From Troglohyphantes excavatus (lineage: Eukaryota; Arthropoda; Arachnida; Araneae; Linyphiidae): DNA of 64,000 nt. Numbering within the stretch: the stretch's first letter is position 1; each line of letters begins with the position of its first letter. Below are positions 22,801-33,390 of this stretch, one piece after another. The stretch spans positions 8,832,573 to 8,896,572 of the forward strand of contig OZ010669.1 of NCBI GenBank assembly GCA_963932185.1. Reading direction: 5' to 3'. Both the position numbers and the translations under genes were made by a program. The notes beneath the pieces are model-generated. The model worked only from the letters and a program-made list of their open reading frames with translations, searched no databases and had not been told where the DNA came from.

Positions 22801-25800
22801 CCCGCTCTGTTCCTCCTCCTTCACCTCCGACTGCTCACTTCGCTGCTTGGAGAGCACCGCCTCCCGTTTCTCCTTTATAACCTGCGGCACAGCAGAAAGA
22901 ATAAGGAGAAATTTAAAAAAATTCAAACCGTTATGAATTTACTTTTATTGTTTGCCTTTCACTGCATGCTGGATCTCAAAAAACCTAATACAGAAAATAA
23001 CATATAATCTAAATAAAGATCATCAACAGAAAAATATCAGCTAATGTCATTAAAGGGAGTAATTGGTTTGGGACGTACCATTGCAACAGCAAATGGTAAG
23101 TACTTTACTTTTCTTACTTTATCAGATAAAATCGTGGGATCAAAATGCTTACTGAAATTATTTAACCTATGCAATAATACATAGAGTTTTGAAAAATGTT
23201 CAAATGAGTTATTTCGTTTGTTGTATAATTTTTCTACGCGTGATGAGACTAGGAATTAGCTTGGAAACTGTTATTTAGGTATTTTGAGTGAGTACGAGTA
23301 GGGTAAATATAAAAGTGTCCGATCTAAATCACTCAAAAACAAAAATTCATGTCAAAACTGCATGCATACAAAATACTATCTTTGTATTTTAAATTAACAT
23401 GTATATTTTTAGTACAACAGGACATAATTTTAAGCACATTATTTCATGCTTATAAAAATAATGTTAAAAAATAGAAAAAGCGTGAAAAATAAAAAACATC
23501 AATTGTAAAAATAACATTGTATACCTTTTTATATTGCGTTGAGCCATTTTTTTCAAACTAATTTTAATTTCTTTTCAAACAGTTATTTGCAGTTACTATA
23601 ATTCCTACTTCTTTCTCAATATTCATTTAAAGCTATTTACTATCTGTCAAAAATATGTGTATGAAATTTCAACACGAAAATTAATATTCAATGTATTTCA
23701 ATAAGATATGAAAGCGCATAGTTAGAAATGTAAAAATAATAACCTTAAAAAATGCAAATATATCAATTAAATGTCAAGAAATATTCAACAGATTAACACC
23801 GACAAAACTAGCTTAAACACAACAGCGTTACATAATAATAAGCGCCCAGTTAGAAAAAAAATCACCTGCACTACAAAAGCGCCCCAAGAAACTATACAGA
23901 GTAGTTATTAAATATTGGGTAATGGTCATTGTTTGGCTGTAAAACTACACATAATAAGCCGCTCTTTTAGTATATTTTAACTACTTTTTTTCGTTGCTAA
24001 TAAAGCTAAGCGATTTGTTTAAAATATATTCGAAGAAGTTGGCAAAAATGAAGTTTTATCAGGGCAATACAGCTAAATGTGATGTAGTCAAACACTAACA
24101 TTCGCTCAATAATTTTTGTGACCACCCTGTATATGCATATCACGTACCTTTTTTGTGAAACTGTGGATTGTGCGGAGGTCTCTGTTGAAGGCACGTCCTA
24201 TTTTGCTGAGATTGAAGAGAAAGTCCGGATTCAGCCAGGGCCGAATTGTCCTCTGGTTGAAGTTATCTCCTAAACTGAGGAATGAGACTTGTATTAAAGC
24301 AAGTCTCGTAAAAATCGATTGACCTAAATGTTTATTAAATGTAAATATTAACGATGTATTTTTTAGAGCAAATGATGTATCTGTCTGTATGATTATGCTA
24401 ATGAAATAGGCTATGCAGGATGCCCACTAAAGGCTTTTACCACCTCCTTAACTTATAAGAACGACTTACGATAGGGGAAGGGGGTCAAAGGAGGTTTTAA
24501 TACTTTTAATATTACGTCGTCGTTTTTTGTTTTCTTTTTTCAAATTTGTTTATACGAAACATGAATATTTTGTTACAAAAACTTAGTTATCATTAAAAAA
24601 TATTTTTTTGTACTAATATCACACCAAACTAACTTTAGTTAAAACGTACTTTCATCAATTAACTTCATCAAGGACATGTGAAATTGCCTATACAAGGTGT
24701 TATTTACTCAGTTTGAGTAATAAATACAAAAAGATACAGTAAAACTAAAATATGGGCGTGGGGAAGTTTTTTCAACAATTGCTAACTCTTTTCCGCAATT
24801 TAATAAAAAAAAATTAAAAGTGCATACAGCTGCTCTTGTATCTGAGCTACTTTAAAATACTTTGCGGCGACACTGTGTTTGTTGGTTTAAGTTCAACCTG
24901 AGAGAGACGTACTTATAAACAGCAGTCGTGTAATCCAAATTCTGGCCGCTCTGTGCACCAATGTGAGCTCCCATCACGGTCTCTAGAGGGGGGAAAATAC
25001 AGTAAAATATTTCGGATAATTAAAGCACAAAACTTGAATACAGATAAAAAAAATTTAAATGGAAAAAAATGCGTGTATTGATCAATAAATGAGAAAATTA
25101 ATGATTTAACTCAACTTTCTGGAACATTTTATTATCATTTGAACTTTGAAATATATGGAATTGGCCCATAAAGAATGTACCTTTGCTTCAGAACAAGCAA
25201 TAAATTAAACTATTGTGTGGCTACGATTAATTATTGGTCGGGAAAAAAAAGGATTTCAGCCAATCAGCAAACGAGATTAAGTGAGTTGACAAATTCGTTT
25301 ATCTTAACTTTGTGCATGTAACGTCACAGCAGCCATGTTGCAAGAGCTGCTCTATAGAAAACTTTTTCCTAGACCTAAGTAGGATTTATGCTTTTCGTTG
25401 CACATAATTGTCACTTATTTCAAAGTATCAAGTATATTCGATTTTAATTACATCAAAACATAATCGAATTAATGAAAATCTTTAATTAATTACGACTACG
25501 GATGTATGAAAGACCATTCTTAACGATTTGCATTTGATTTTTAAAAGATTATATTCGATTTTGTACAGTCATCTACCAATCAGAAAACTGTTATTTTTTT
25601 TAAATAATATTTTTAATAATCATGAATTTATATAAGTATTTTAACTGTTACTAAAATATCGCTCATCCCTAATTTAGACTGTTAGTCTAACTTATGTTTA
25701 AACTTAAACTATAAAATCCAGAGCTTTATGGGTCCTAGGGGAAGCTACTAGCATCGTCTATGCTTCATGCCATCCAGACAGTTTACTCTTTAGTTATAAG

Positions 25801-28800
25801 CATTCACACACAAGTCATTAGCATTTATATGCTCCGAGCTTTTCAACCTACCACAGACGATGTCCAGAGTGCAGAGTGTGACAAGGGGCGTAATGTTGAC
25901 GTACTCGTCTTCGGCTCTCTTCTTCAGCTTGGCGACGAGGACGAGTGACTGTTCGTTGAAAGTGGGCAGGAAGTCTTCCAAAATGCGGAAATGGAAGCAG
26001 GGAGTGAGCAGTTTACGCCTGCTGCGCCATTTAGACCCTGAACTGGAAACAGAAAAATACAGGTTAATTTTGCTTTCTATTAACACCATATGAAATATTA
26101 TGCTGTAGCTACGTGCAGAAGGCGTTAAACTCGGAACCTCTTATAGCGCGATGCAATTTTCTGATGCATTATGCACTACTTGGCACCGCTCGGTTTTGAT
26201 CCCAGGAACTTCGGCTTGCTACGCCGATACTCTGCCGATCAGGCCAAAGTGATCACTCTCGCCTGAGCGGGAGTATCGGGTAGATGAAGTGAACCCTACA
26301 GTACCCCCCTCTCAGTGAGTCGGACGGAGGAACGATTGATTGAGATGCCCGTGAAGTGTTATCACGTGGGCAGTAGGTGATGTTGATGTCTTGTGCTGCA
26401 TTTTTTTGCCGGTGTTGCATTTTTTCCGGTGTTGCAGTTTTTCCGGTGTTGCATTGTGTTGCAGTTTTGCCGGTGTTGCAGTTTTTCCGGTGTTGCAGTT
26501 TTGCCGGTGTTGCAGTTTTTGCCGTTTGTTTGTTTGTTTGATAGAAGGTTGCGTTGATCTGCTGTCCGGAAGTCACCAATTATAGTGCGATGCAATTTTC
26601 TGCTGCATTATGCACTACTTGGCTAGGCTCGGTATCGAACCGATGAACTTCGGCTTGCTACGCCGATACTCTGCCGATCAGGCCAAAGTGATCACTCTCG
26701 CCTGAGCGGGAGTATCGGGTAGATGAAGTGAACCCTACACTCTTGCTTTATAGCCTTTGCTCGTGTTCCTCATATACAAAATGCTGTGCTAAAGTTGTAA
26801 GGATATTTTTGCTATTGAAGTGACCAATAGAGAGCAACGGAAATGATTTCAAGTCTAAAATACGATGTCGGATTTTAATTTTACATGAATTCAAAAACTT
26901 AGTTTTTAAACTTAGATAGTGTGTGACATTTCATTGTAGAAACATTATACGCTTTTCGAACACATATCTCTATTAAAATGCCTCTAACATATGTTTGTTT
27001 TATTGTGATCTTGCAGTTTTGTCCCTTTCCTTTTCGATTTTAATCACTCGCATTAGAAATTTCATATATAGGATTTTGAATGGTTAACATTTATTTTTAT
27101 TTTGATGTTATATGTATAAAAATAGAACCGAATGTTCCGAAATAGTATAAATAATAATTATAACCATATAAATATGATTTTGTTTTGTGAATAATTATTC
27201 TGAATATCTTTAAGAAGTTTAAAACCAACCATGAAGATTTTTAAACAACTTACAAGAGGTTATGGAATCACTAATGGCGCCGTTCAAATAATATAACTAT
27301 GATAAAAGAGGTATCGTATGAGTAGAGATCTGTGCACACTCACCTCGTAAGCAAACCTAGTCCAAGCCACTTGTGGAAGTAAGCGTACTCGTAAGACTTC
27401 TCCAGAGAGACAGTGCTGCTCAACACCATCTGCAAAAATGCCACAACTTAGCTCCATGTCTCAATAACACCGTTTTTACACGGGGGGTAGCAAATGACTA
27501 CAGAGTTCTCGTGGGAATATTGTCATTTATACCAATTAGATTTTTAATTACCTGTACTAAAAATGGGAACACAGTAATACACTACGTTAAAAAAAATTAG
27601 CAATGTGGGGAAAACACATACGAACCTCCCTTCCCCCCCCCCCCCCCATTTAAAATTTGAAATTTCAGTACAAAATTAAATTTTATCCGTTTTTCCTTAG
27701 CTTTGTCAACCGATTTTCAACTCATCTATGAAGAAAATGAGATCAATTCTATAATGAGATTCTTTGCTTATAAAAATATTTAATATCGCCTAATATTTAA
27801 CCTTCGAGGTAGGCCTAGAATTTTTTTAATTTCTCTAGAAATTTCTATTTCTTCTGAATTTCTCTTGCATAATAAGACCATTACGTTCACGTGAATGCAC
27901 TTGATAACGTATATAATAATGAATGTCCTTTTAATATTAGCGTATATTATTTAACGTATATATTAATATTAATCCTTTCGTCAACTCGAGTATTGGTTAG
28001 ATAACTGCAACATTGATAAGTTGCTTGCCAATAAAAGGTAAGCAACCAGGTAACTCAGTAATTACTACTCAGAAGTCTAAGGAAAGTTGATACTAAGGAG
28101 TTGCGCGATTTCCAAGTTCTTGTCAATGCAATCTAAAAAGAATATTAGAGCCCTTAATACTCAGTAAAATAATCATTTGAAGAAGAAAAAAACTTTATGA
28201 AGAAAAGTGAGTGAGTAAAGAGTGATGTGACTGTGGCGGCATTCCCAGTTTCAAAAAGAATGAATAAGGAAATCTCACTTCCACTAATTCCGGGCTGTAG
28301 ACGGGGACGATGGGCGTAGGGCCTATCCAGAAGGCGTGCATTCCCTCGCGCTGGAAGATTAAATTCAGGCCCATGATTCGCTCCATAATGTCTGGAAGAG
28401 AAGGCCAGGTATTATCTTGGGATCTATCTTGGGAAATACACTTTATACCTCGATGGCCGACGGCCGTGGCGGTCACTAGTGACCGATAAAATAGACTTAG
28501 CTTTGATATAATGTGCACAGGGACTTTCAGTATATTTCGTTATGGAAAGCTACCAACACTGGCTCTTCTGTATTGTCTGATAATATTAATTGGAAATAAC
28601 ATAATAAAGAAAGTGATGCAAAAATCCCTTGCACAATTTAAACTAAAATAAAGTAGTTGGCGTAAAAGGGAATGGTTTGTACTGAAATGCTTCTCAAGAG
28701 TGTTTAAGCAAATAAACACATTCCAAATATCGCCGGCGATAACGCTGTATCTTAAAAATATCAGAAAATATATCAAAAACTACTCAAAACAATACTTTAC

Positions 28801-31642
28801 AGATACTTTATTTTTGTGCAAAATACACAACCTGTCACCTTTTAGGATAGATTTGAATCTAGATTTCAATATGTGTGCGAATTTTGTAAACGATTTACGC
28901 AAGCATAGGCGTAGGAAGTAGGGGGGCTGGGGGTGCTCGAGCCCCCTAGGAATTACTTTGAAGGGGCTCAGCCCCCCTAATATACTATTTTTTTTAAAAA
29001 AATTACTTAAAAAACAAATTGTAGAAATAGAGAATTCCTACAAAGAGACATTCGAAAGAAAGCGTTCGTTATTTATTCTAAACGTGTTTTAAAGTGGGGG
29101 GAATTTGCTTTGAAAGCTACAACGCTAAAGCTTTAAAGAGTAATTTTAAGAATAATGTAAAAAATACGCTTTTAAAAAAAAATATATATTATTTGTGGAC
29201 ATTTCATAAATTATAATCGTATTTCCCATAATTTATTCCCTTTGAAATAATAAACCATCATATTCATGCACTATTTTCTAAACAGCTTATATAGTTGAAA
29301 TTTCTTCTTTTAGAAAATTACATTTTATAGAAAGTTAAATAGAGACTAATTCCTCAAATCTGAAAAAATTCATATTTTAGCGTACATTACGGACATTTGA
29401 AATTACTATTAACCTTTTCCTGGTTACTTTATGTTCTAAAGCTGTCCAAACAAAAACGGATACAAGTTAAAATATTTTAAAGCATTGATTGTTTTTTATA
29501 GTTTAATAGCTCGCAACTCCGTACTATTTTATATTGTATAACAATATATATATTGAAAAAAAAAATTCAGCCCCCCCTGAAAAAAAGAAGTTCCTACGCC
29601 ACTGTACGCAAGTAACATTTTCATGACATCTGGAAACTAATATGAAAACTATCAGAAACGCACACGTATAAACCAAACATAGAAAACAAGTAGCGCCTTC
29701 TTCAACAAAGTTTTCTAATTAAAATTATTAATTTGCTTAAAAAACTTTTCAAAATTTTAGCTTAAAACCAATTACTTGATTCCAATTATTTTATTTTATA
29801 TTAAATTTTAATATACGTCAGGGACTTTTGGTCCCCGCATATGTTCGTTTAGCAAAAAATGCTGTGCAAAAATAAAAATGCATTCAAATGCTAAAGTTTT
29901 GAAGTAATCTGGTTACATGAAAGGTGCATTTTATAAAATCTAAAATTAATTTTTTACTGACACAACTGAACAGTACGAACGTACATTTTAAACATCCTAA
30001 GCATCTTTATAAAAACTTAACTCAGTTTAGAGTTAACTTTCTAAAAAAAAGTAGATTTTATATGGTTATGATCGGCTTTTGTGGCAAACATTATCGTTAA
30101 TTTGATACAAATAAAGTTATAGTTATAGGAAAACCAGCATATATTTGAAGTAAAAGAGACTGAGAGTGAAACAGTCTTCTTGCTTTTGATGCAGAGTAAC
30201 AGACATTTATGTTATATTTTACGCCAGATTTTAATTGAAAGCTCCAAGCTATTATTTTTAGTCAGTTGCAACAACCGCATTATTCAAAAGTATCTGAATA
30301 TATTTATTTTTAGTGCATTTGATGGAATTGTGTTCAAATAACTTTTATATATTTTTAGAGTTTTGCTAAAATTTATTTTTATCCTTATTATTGTAAAATC
30401 AAAAGTTCAGTTATGTATGAAGCAAATACGTATTTTGTGCAGGGATATATCTTAAAATATAAAAATTAACACATTAGATTAGATATCAATTATAATATTT
30501 GTGACTTGGAAGAAGAAGAACTAATGTTGCATTTAATTAACATTAGACATTGGTCATTCTTGTTCTAAATCACAGACATACAATAAGGTATTATAGAAAA
30601 CACCTTAAAAGATAATCATGCGTCACATTCAGTCATGTGTATGGGCTTGATATGAGTAGCCCAAATGTAAAAGCAGTTATATACAAAAATTCAGAAAAGG
30701 AGATTTTGGTATCAGTAAGTAATTTATAACTTTAAATTCAATTTTGGAACCCATTATTTAATAATAAAAATTCATTGAATTAACAATAACCCACTCAGAA
30801 GCAAAAGTAGCTATATCCCCAATTTCCGCTTTCTATACACATTCAAATACAGTTATATCCAGCAAAAGTGATTTCTAATTGGTTGGAATGCGGATATAGT
30901 GGGTTTAGAGCTTCTTGAAAAAAAAAAGAACAAGGTAGCGGCACATATATTTGCAAAACCAGTTATTTATTCCAGTTGGAAAAGCAGCTATGTGAAAAAT
31001 AACATTTAGATTATAAATTATTCAATAACTGAGAACTTACACATTTTAGTTGAAAAGTTGTTGTATATTTCTTTATTTTAATAAAAGAATATTATTGTAT
31101 TTGCAATGATTTTGACAATTTTTCACGATTTACTCAAAAGCATTGCGTATGGGCTATTTATATACACCTTCCTAGATATTTTTATATATTTAGGAATTAA
31201 TTTGGCTGCCCCGTCAATTGACATGAAGCCACGGCCCGATGTTATGGGCAGGAGCCGAAGTTCCAAATCAACTGCTGCCGTTAGGCAGCATCAACTGAAC
31301 TGCAAATCCTTCCTAGATATAGAATCACTGCAATTAAAGGATGCTGAGAACAATTTAAAATGAACGCAATCCACACAAATAATTTTGAATGAAATACAAA
31401 ATTATATGCAAACGTACAATCACAGTATAATTGCAAGAGAAATCTTACTTACAGACTCCGGCGTGGTACTTGCTTTTTCTTGAGTAAATCTTTATAATTT
31501 CAGTGATATTTCCGAATAGAAAATGGGCGGGCCTTTGCGGAAGTTTAATCCAGTGGCCCACCCGAATTTTTCGCTTCAGATACCACTGCACAAAGTACAC
31601 GGCGACGGCCACTAAAGCTGCGAATATCAAGGGATAAAACAT
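16632..31642 (-). CDS. cytochrome P450, CYP4 family (complete, 11 exons)
   Basis: A microsomal monooxygenase gene. I joined 11 exons on the minus strand: 31642-31453, 28391-28279, 27429-27344, 26042-25852, 24982-24913, 24274-24148, 22881-22693, 21529-21356, 21121-21055, 18463-18284, 16801-16632. They sum to 1557 nt (518 residues plus stop), all introns are GT-AG and the frame stays open, so the gene looks functional. An N-terminal membrane anchor (residues about 2-20) is followed by a Pro-rich hinge, the I-helix AGHDTT at 322-327, the K-helix ExxR (ESQR, 381-384), PDRF at 435-438 and the haem loop FSAGPRNCIG with Cys461. The length and the EVETFMFAGHDTT signature place it in CYP4, nearest to insect CYP4C-like enzymes. 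Members hydroxylate fatty acids, hormones and xenobiotics; the substrate is unknown. In many CYP4s a Glu just before GHDTT bonds to haem; here it is Ala322. The introns, especially 1, 3 and 9, are loaded with mobile elements. Confidence 0.93.
18284..18463 (-). CDS. CYP4 exon 10 (meander and haem-binding loop)
   Basis: Acceptor CTTCGCAG, donor ATCG|GTCAGT. It encodes GWVIPRGTEV, SLHRHPESFPNPEVFDPDRF and FVPFSAGPRNCI, including the haem-ligand cysteine (residue 461). Confidence 0.93.
18530..18830 (-). mobile_element. degenerate SINE copy in CYP4 intron 9
   Basis: Weak but ordered similarity to the SINE body read from its 3' side: CGGTTTCGGGTC, ACACGGGAAC, ATGGCCAGATG, CTGAACTGCACCCCACGC, ATCGCGGATTTAACGTGCAC. 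It sits head to head with the younger copy at 18851 in the opposite orientation. Confidence 0.6.
18851..19285 (+). mobile_element. full-length SINE, best copy in the window
   Basis: 435 bp with a perfect 13-bp target duplication, AAGAGACAAAACA, at 18838-18850 and 19286-19298. The head is GGCCTCCGTGGCCGAGCGG then TTAAGGC (A box), a CTACTAATCC anticodon loop and GTGGTTTGAATCC (B box). This is tRNA-Ser(GCT)-like but lacks the long variable arm. The body includes a TG-rich microsatellite (19150-19200), and the tail is TTAATTAACCAAACC. It lies in intron 9 of the CYP4 gene, antisense to it. Confidence 0.92.
19308..19386 (-). mobile_element. SINE 3' fragment
   Basis: GTCGCACTAGATCTACATAA followed by TGGGCTATTGGCGACGG is the SINE 3' region in minus orientation. 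It is followed at about 19390 by GCGTAGGAAGTAGGGG, the terminus of the hAT family described at 28904. Confidence 0.7.
21055..21121 (-). CDS. CYP4 exon 9 (K-helix)
   Basis: Acceptor TATTTTTAG, donor CATG|GTAAGT. The 67 nt encode ESQRIFPSVPIIGRKIDEDL, holding the ExxR motif of the P450 core. Confidence 0.9.
21356..21529 (-). CDS. CYP4 exon 8 (I-helix to J-helix)
   Basis: Acceptor ATCGTTGCAG, donor AAG|GTGCGT, phase 0 at both ends. It encodes GHDTTAVGVTYALYCIGLYP through MKYFECVLK. Confidence 0.93.
22693..22881 (-). CDS. CYP4 exon 7
   Basis: Acceptor TGCCGCAG, donor GCG|GTGAGA, phase 0. It encodes a charged H-helix region (VKEEEQSGQKRRQALMDLLL) and ends with the CYP4 signature EVETFMFA just before GHDTT. 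Confidence 0.92.
24131..24132 (-). other. transposon terminus beside the CYP4 exon 6 donor
   Basis: On the minus strand TA|CAGGGTGGTCACAAAAATTA begins here, a Tc1/mariner-style end like that at 13600. The opposite terminus was not found within intron 6. Confidence 0.35.
24148..24274 (-). CDS. CYP4 exon 6
   Basis: Acceptor CCTCAG|TTTAGGAG was chosen over the AG 5 nt further because only this one keeps the frame. Donor AAG|GTACGTG. It encodes LGDNFNQRTIRPWLNPDFLF and NLSKIGRAFNRDLRTIHSF. A transposon end (CAGGGTGGTCAC) starts about 15 bp past the donor. Confidence 0.88.
24913..24982 (-). CDS. CYP4 exon 5
   Basis: Acceptor CCCCCTCTAG, donor TATAA|GTACGT. The 70 nt encode ETVMGAHIGAQSGQNLDYTT then AVY, matching the ETAMG..AQ motif of CYP4 enzymes. 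Confidence 0.9.
25852..26042 (-). CDS. CYP4 exon 4 (C-helix)
   Basis: Acceptor CTGTTTCCAG, donor TGTG|GTAGGT. It encodes SGSKWRSRRKLLTPCFHFRI (WxxxR haem-propionate contact, C-helix) through ITPLVTLCTLDIVC. Confidence 0.93.
26143..26300 (-). repeat. TRIM downstream LTR
   Basis: 158 bp, about 94% identical to 26582-26739. The anticodon-arm part is intact, but the B box has decayed to GGGATCAAAACC. Confidence 0.75.
26389..26525. repeat. 18-19 bp minisatellite inside the TRIM
   Basis: About seven imperfect copies of a GTTGCAGTTTTTCCGGT unit with TTGCCGG/TTCCGG variants. It makes up half of the internal region and explains the low-complexity open frames seen on both strands. Confidence 0.85.
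26582..26739 (-). repeat. TRIM upstream LTR containing a tRNA-Ala-like unit
   Basis: On the minus strand GGCCTGATCGGCAGAGTATC resembles an A box/D arm. TCGGC-GTAGCAA-GCCGA is a perfect 5-bp anticodon stem with a 7-nt loop (anticodon AGC, Ala). ATCGG-TTCGATA-CCGAG is a T arm with a perfect B-box loop. Flanking ACTTTGGC and GCCAAGT can pair as a bulged acceptor-like stem. In the other LTR (26143-26300) eight of the ten differences fall in the B-box region. Confidence 0.7.
27344..27429 (-). CDS. CYP4 exon 3
   Basis: Acceptor CATTTTTGCAG, donor ACGAG|GTGAGT. It encodes MVLSSTVSLEKSYEYAYFHK then WLGLGLLT, the conserved EKSY..WLG-GLL segment. Confidence 0.92.
28279..28391 (-). CDS. CYP4 exon 2
   Basis: Acceptor TTCTCTTCCAG, donor GAA|GTGAGA. 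It encodes IMERIMGLNLIFQREGMHAF then WIGPTPIVPVYSPELVE. Confidence 0.92.
28904..29604. mobile_element. 701-bp hAT-type MITE
   Basis: A perfect 8-bp target duplication, TACGCAAG (28896-28903 and 29605-29612), flanks termini CATAGGCGTAGGAA and the complement of CAGTGGCGTAGGAA. G-runs follow (GGGGGGCTGGGGG; on the other side CAGCCCCCC). Eight-bp duplications and CAGTGGCG ends are typical of hAT. It is non-coding and lies in CYP4 intron 1. Confidence 0.88.
31106..31363 (+). CDS. small ORF in CYP4 intron 1, opposite strand (uncertain)
   Basis: An 85-codon frame from ATG with one hydrophobic segment (LLKSIAYGLFIYTFLDIFIY) and a polar C-terminus. I do not recognise it. It has no splice partner, and its region 31230-31330 is somewhat GC-richer. 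It could be a nested gene, a pseudogene fragment or chance. Confidence 0.15.
   Translation: MILTIFHDLLKSIAYGLFIYTFLDIFIYLGINLAAPSIDMKPRPDVMGRSRSSKSTAAVRQHQLNCKSFLDIESLQLKDAENNLK
31453..31642 (-). CDS. CYP4 exon 1 (start, membrane anchor)
   Basis: The first ATG (31640-31642) opens MFYPLIFAALVAVAVYFVQW, a signal-anchor helix, followed by a basic stop-transfer and KLPQRPAHFLFGNITEI. Donor TCT|GTAAGT. The frame is open upstream to a GTG at 31666, but no earlier ATG exists. Confidence 0.92.
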
Positions 31643-31669
31643 TATTCTCAATCGCGAACCTGTCACAAC

Positions 31670-33087
31670 GGATGTTTATACAAAAACCGCTACCAAATAA
31701 TCATTCCATTACGAATACTCCGTATGGAAAATCCGAAATGGCGAAGTTTAAGTAAATTCGTGAAAGAAAATCAAGCAGCACATTGTTTGTGTGCTTGGAC
31801 TTACACACCAAAAATATCCCCCTTGCCAGCAATCTTATCTTTCAACTACGATGATACAAGGACAAAAACAAAAAAAAACTCGTTTTAAGAAACCCTCTTA
31901 AAGGAGATAAGCGGCGTAAGCATATCATATCAAGTTCAAAACCGACTATGTTTCGATTGTTGGCGCTCTTTCGCCGAAAGTGTATAAAGCACGAAGATTC
32001 TTTCTATGTATTGGAGATAATGACCCACTAATTCGTGTCCTTCGGTTGAATTGGAGGAACATCCTCTGCTTAATGTAACTCTGAAAATAAAGAATGGCCC
32101 TAAAGACGTACTACGACGCCTAAACTTTATAGTTAGAAAAATGCGTAAGGCCGAAGAGTGCCCGTGTCCTGTCACTCTTTTTGGACCCTGGTCCCACGAA
32201 TTTTGAAATATTTTTATACATATTTTAAGGGGGAAATATCAAATTTTATTCATATAATTGTTTTACTAGTTATGAACTTTTTCCTAATTTTTTACCCTGA
32301 ATTTTATATATTATCCATTATTTTCAATTAAAATTTTGATGAATTTTATATATTATCCATTAGTGTCAATTAAAATTTTGATTTATTATTCCTCATTTAA
32401 TCCAACATTTATGCTTTTTATTTTCAATTATTTTCTTTTAATTCAGATTAATTCTCAATTTTATTTATGTTGACATAATTACAAGAATTTTTTATTGTTT
32501 TTATCTTAGTTTATTAATATTAACTATTGAATTACTGTGTAAGCAGTCAAAGTATGCCGAAGTAATAAAAGTAATTTCAGTACCTTTAAATGTATTTTTT
32601 ATTCATTTCAACAGTTAATACAATTTCAATTGTACCAAAACTAAAAATATTAAATTTGTTTTTATTCGGAATATTAATATTTTGTTATATTATTTTACCT
32701 TGTTAAATTTTAAAGGTAATTAAAACAAAAAAAAATCCTGCTTTTACGTTAGATTAATTTTTAAACTTATTTTTTGTTAAAAATAAATGTAATCAAAGTA
32801 TGCTTGTGTTCAGTGTGTGTACACACACTTAAAAATTTGTTTTAAACAAAATTGTCGTTAACTATGATCCGATTAAATTTTTCGTCAGAAATTAAGAAAT
32901 AAATCGTCAAAAATTACAAAACGTTTTGTATTATTTTTTTAAGTCACGAAAATATTTCATGATTTTTGACGACAAATTTAATTGTAACATATTTAACGAA
33001 ATTTTCATTAAATTTTATCATTCACTTTTAACAGTGCAGTATATTTACAATAAGTAACTTATTGAATTTTTGTTTTATTTGTAAATC
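31670..33087. other. region upstream of the CYP4 gene
   Basis: This is presumably the CYP4 5' flank. A GATA-type AGATAAG (minus strand, near 31829-31843) and a TATAAAC about 35 bp before the ATG are visible, but no start site can be assigned. A 42-bp direct repeat (GAATTTTATATATTATCCAT unit) occurs at about 32300-32385. Otherwise AT-rich. Confidence 0.35.
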
Positions 33088-33390
33088 GATGTTAATATGA
33101 TTGATAACTAGGTGTTATTATGATTGATAAATCAGTCTTAATATTACTGATAAATAATCAGTGTTAATATAATCAGAGTTAATTTGATTGGTAAATCAGT
33201 GTTAATATGATTAACAAATCAGTATTAATTTAATCTGTTTTAATATGATTAATAAATCAGTATTAATATAATAAGTTTTAATATGATTAATAAATCAGTG
33301 TTAATATGATTGATAAATAAGTTTTAATATAATTGATAAATCAGTTTTAATATGATTGATAAATCCTTATTAATATGATTGATAAATGTA
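33088..33390. repeat. degenerate 24-bp AT minisatellite
   Basis: About a dozen imperfect copies of TTAATATGATTGATAAATCA plus GTGT. Confidence 0.8.

Larger units (their letters stand above)
26143..26739 (-). mobile_element. TRIM (miniature LTR retrotransposon) with tRNA-like LTRs
   Basis: Two direct repeats of exactly 158 bp (26143-26300 and 26582-26739, ten differences) enclose 281 bp with no open frame. The 5-bp target duplication CTCTT flanks it at 26138-26142 and 26740-26744. On the minus strand the LTR starts TGTAGGG; 3 nt after the upstream LTR a primer-binding-like TGGTGACTTCCGG starts (26578 downward). A polypurine tract GAGAGGGGGG (26313-26304) stands 3 nt before the downstream LTR. 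These are the defining parts of a terminal-repeat retrotransposon in miniature. It lies in CYP4 intron 3, in the gene's own orientation. Confidence 0.8.

Noticed and set aside
26391..26585. Cys-rich plus-strand and Asn/Thr-rich minus-strand open frames
   Set aside because: Products of the minisatellite inside the TRIM; no conserved protein.
32816..32829. Short TGTGTGTACACACAC palindrome as a regulatory site
   Set aside because: Simple-sequence palindrome in AT-rich DNA with no linked gene start.
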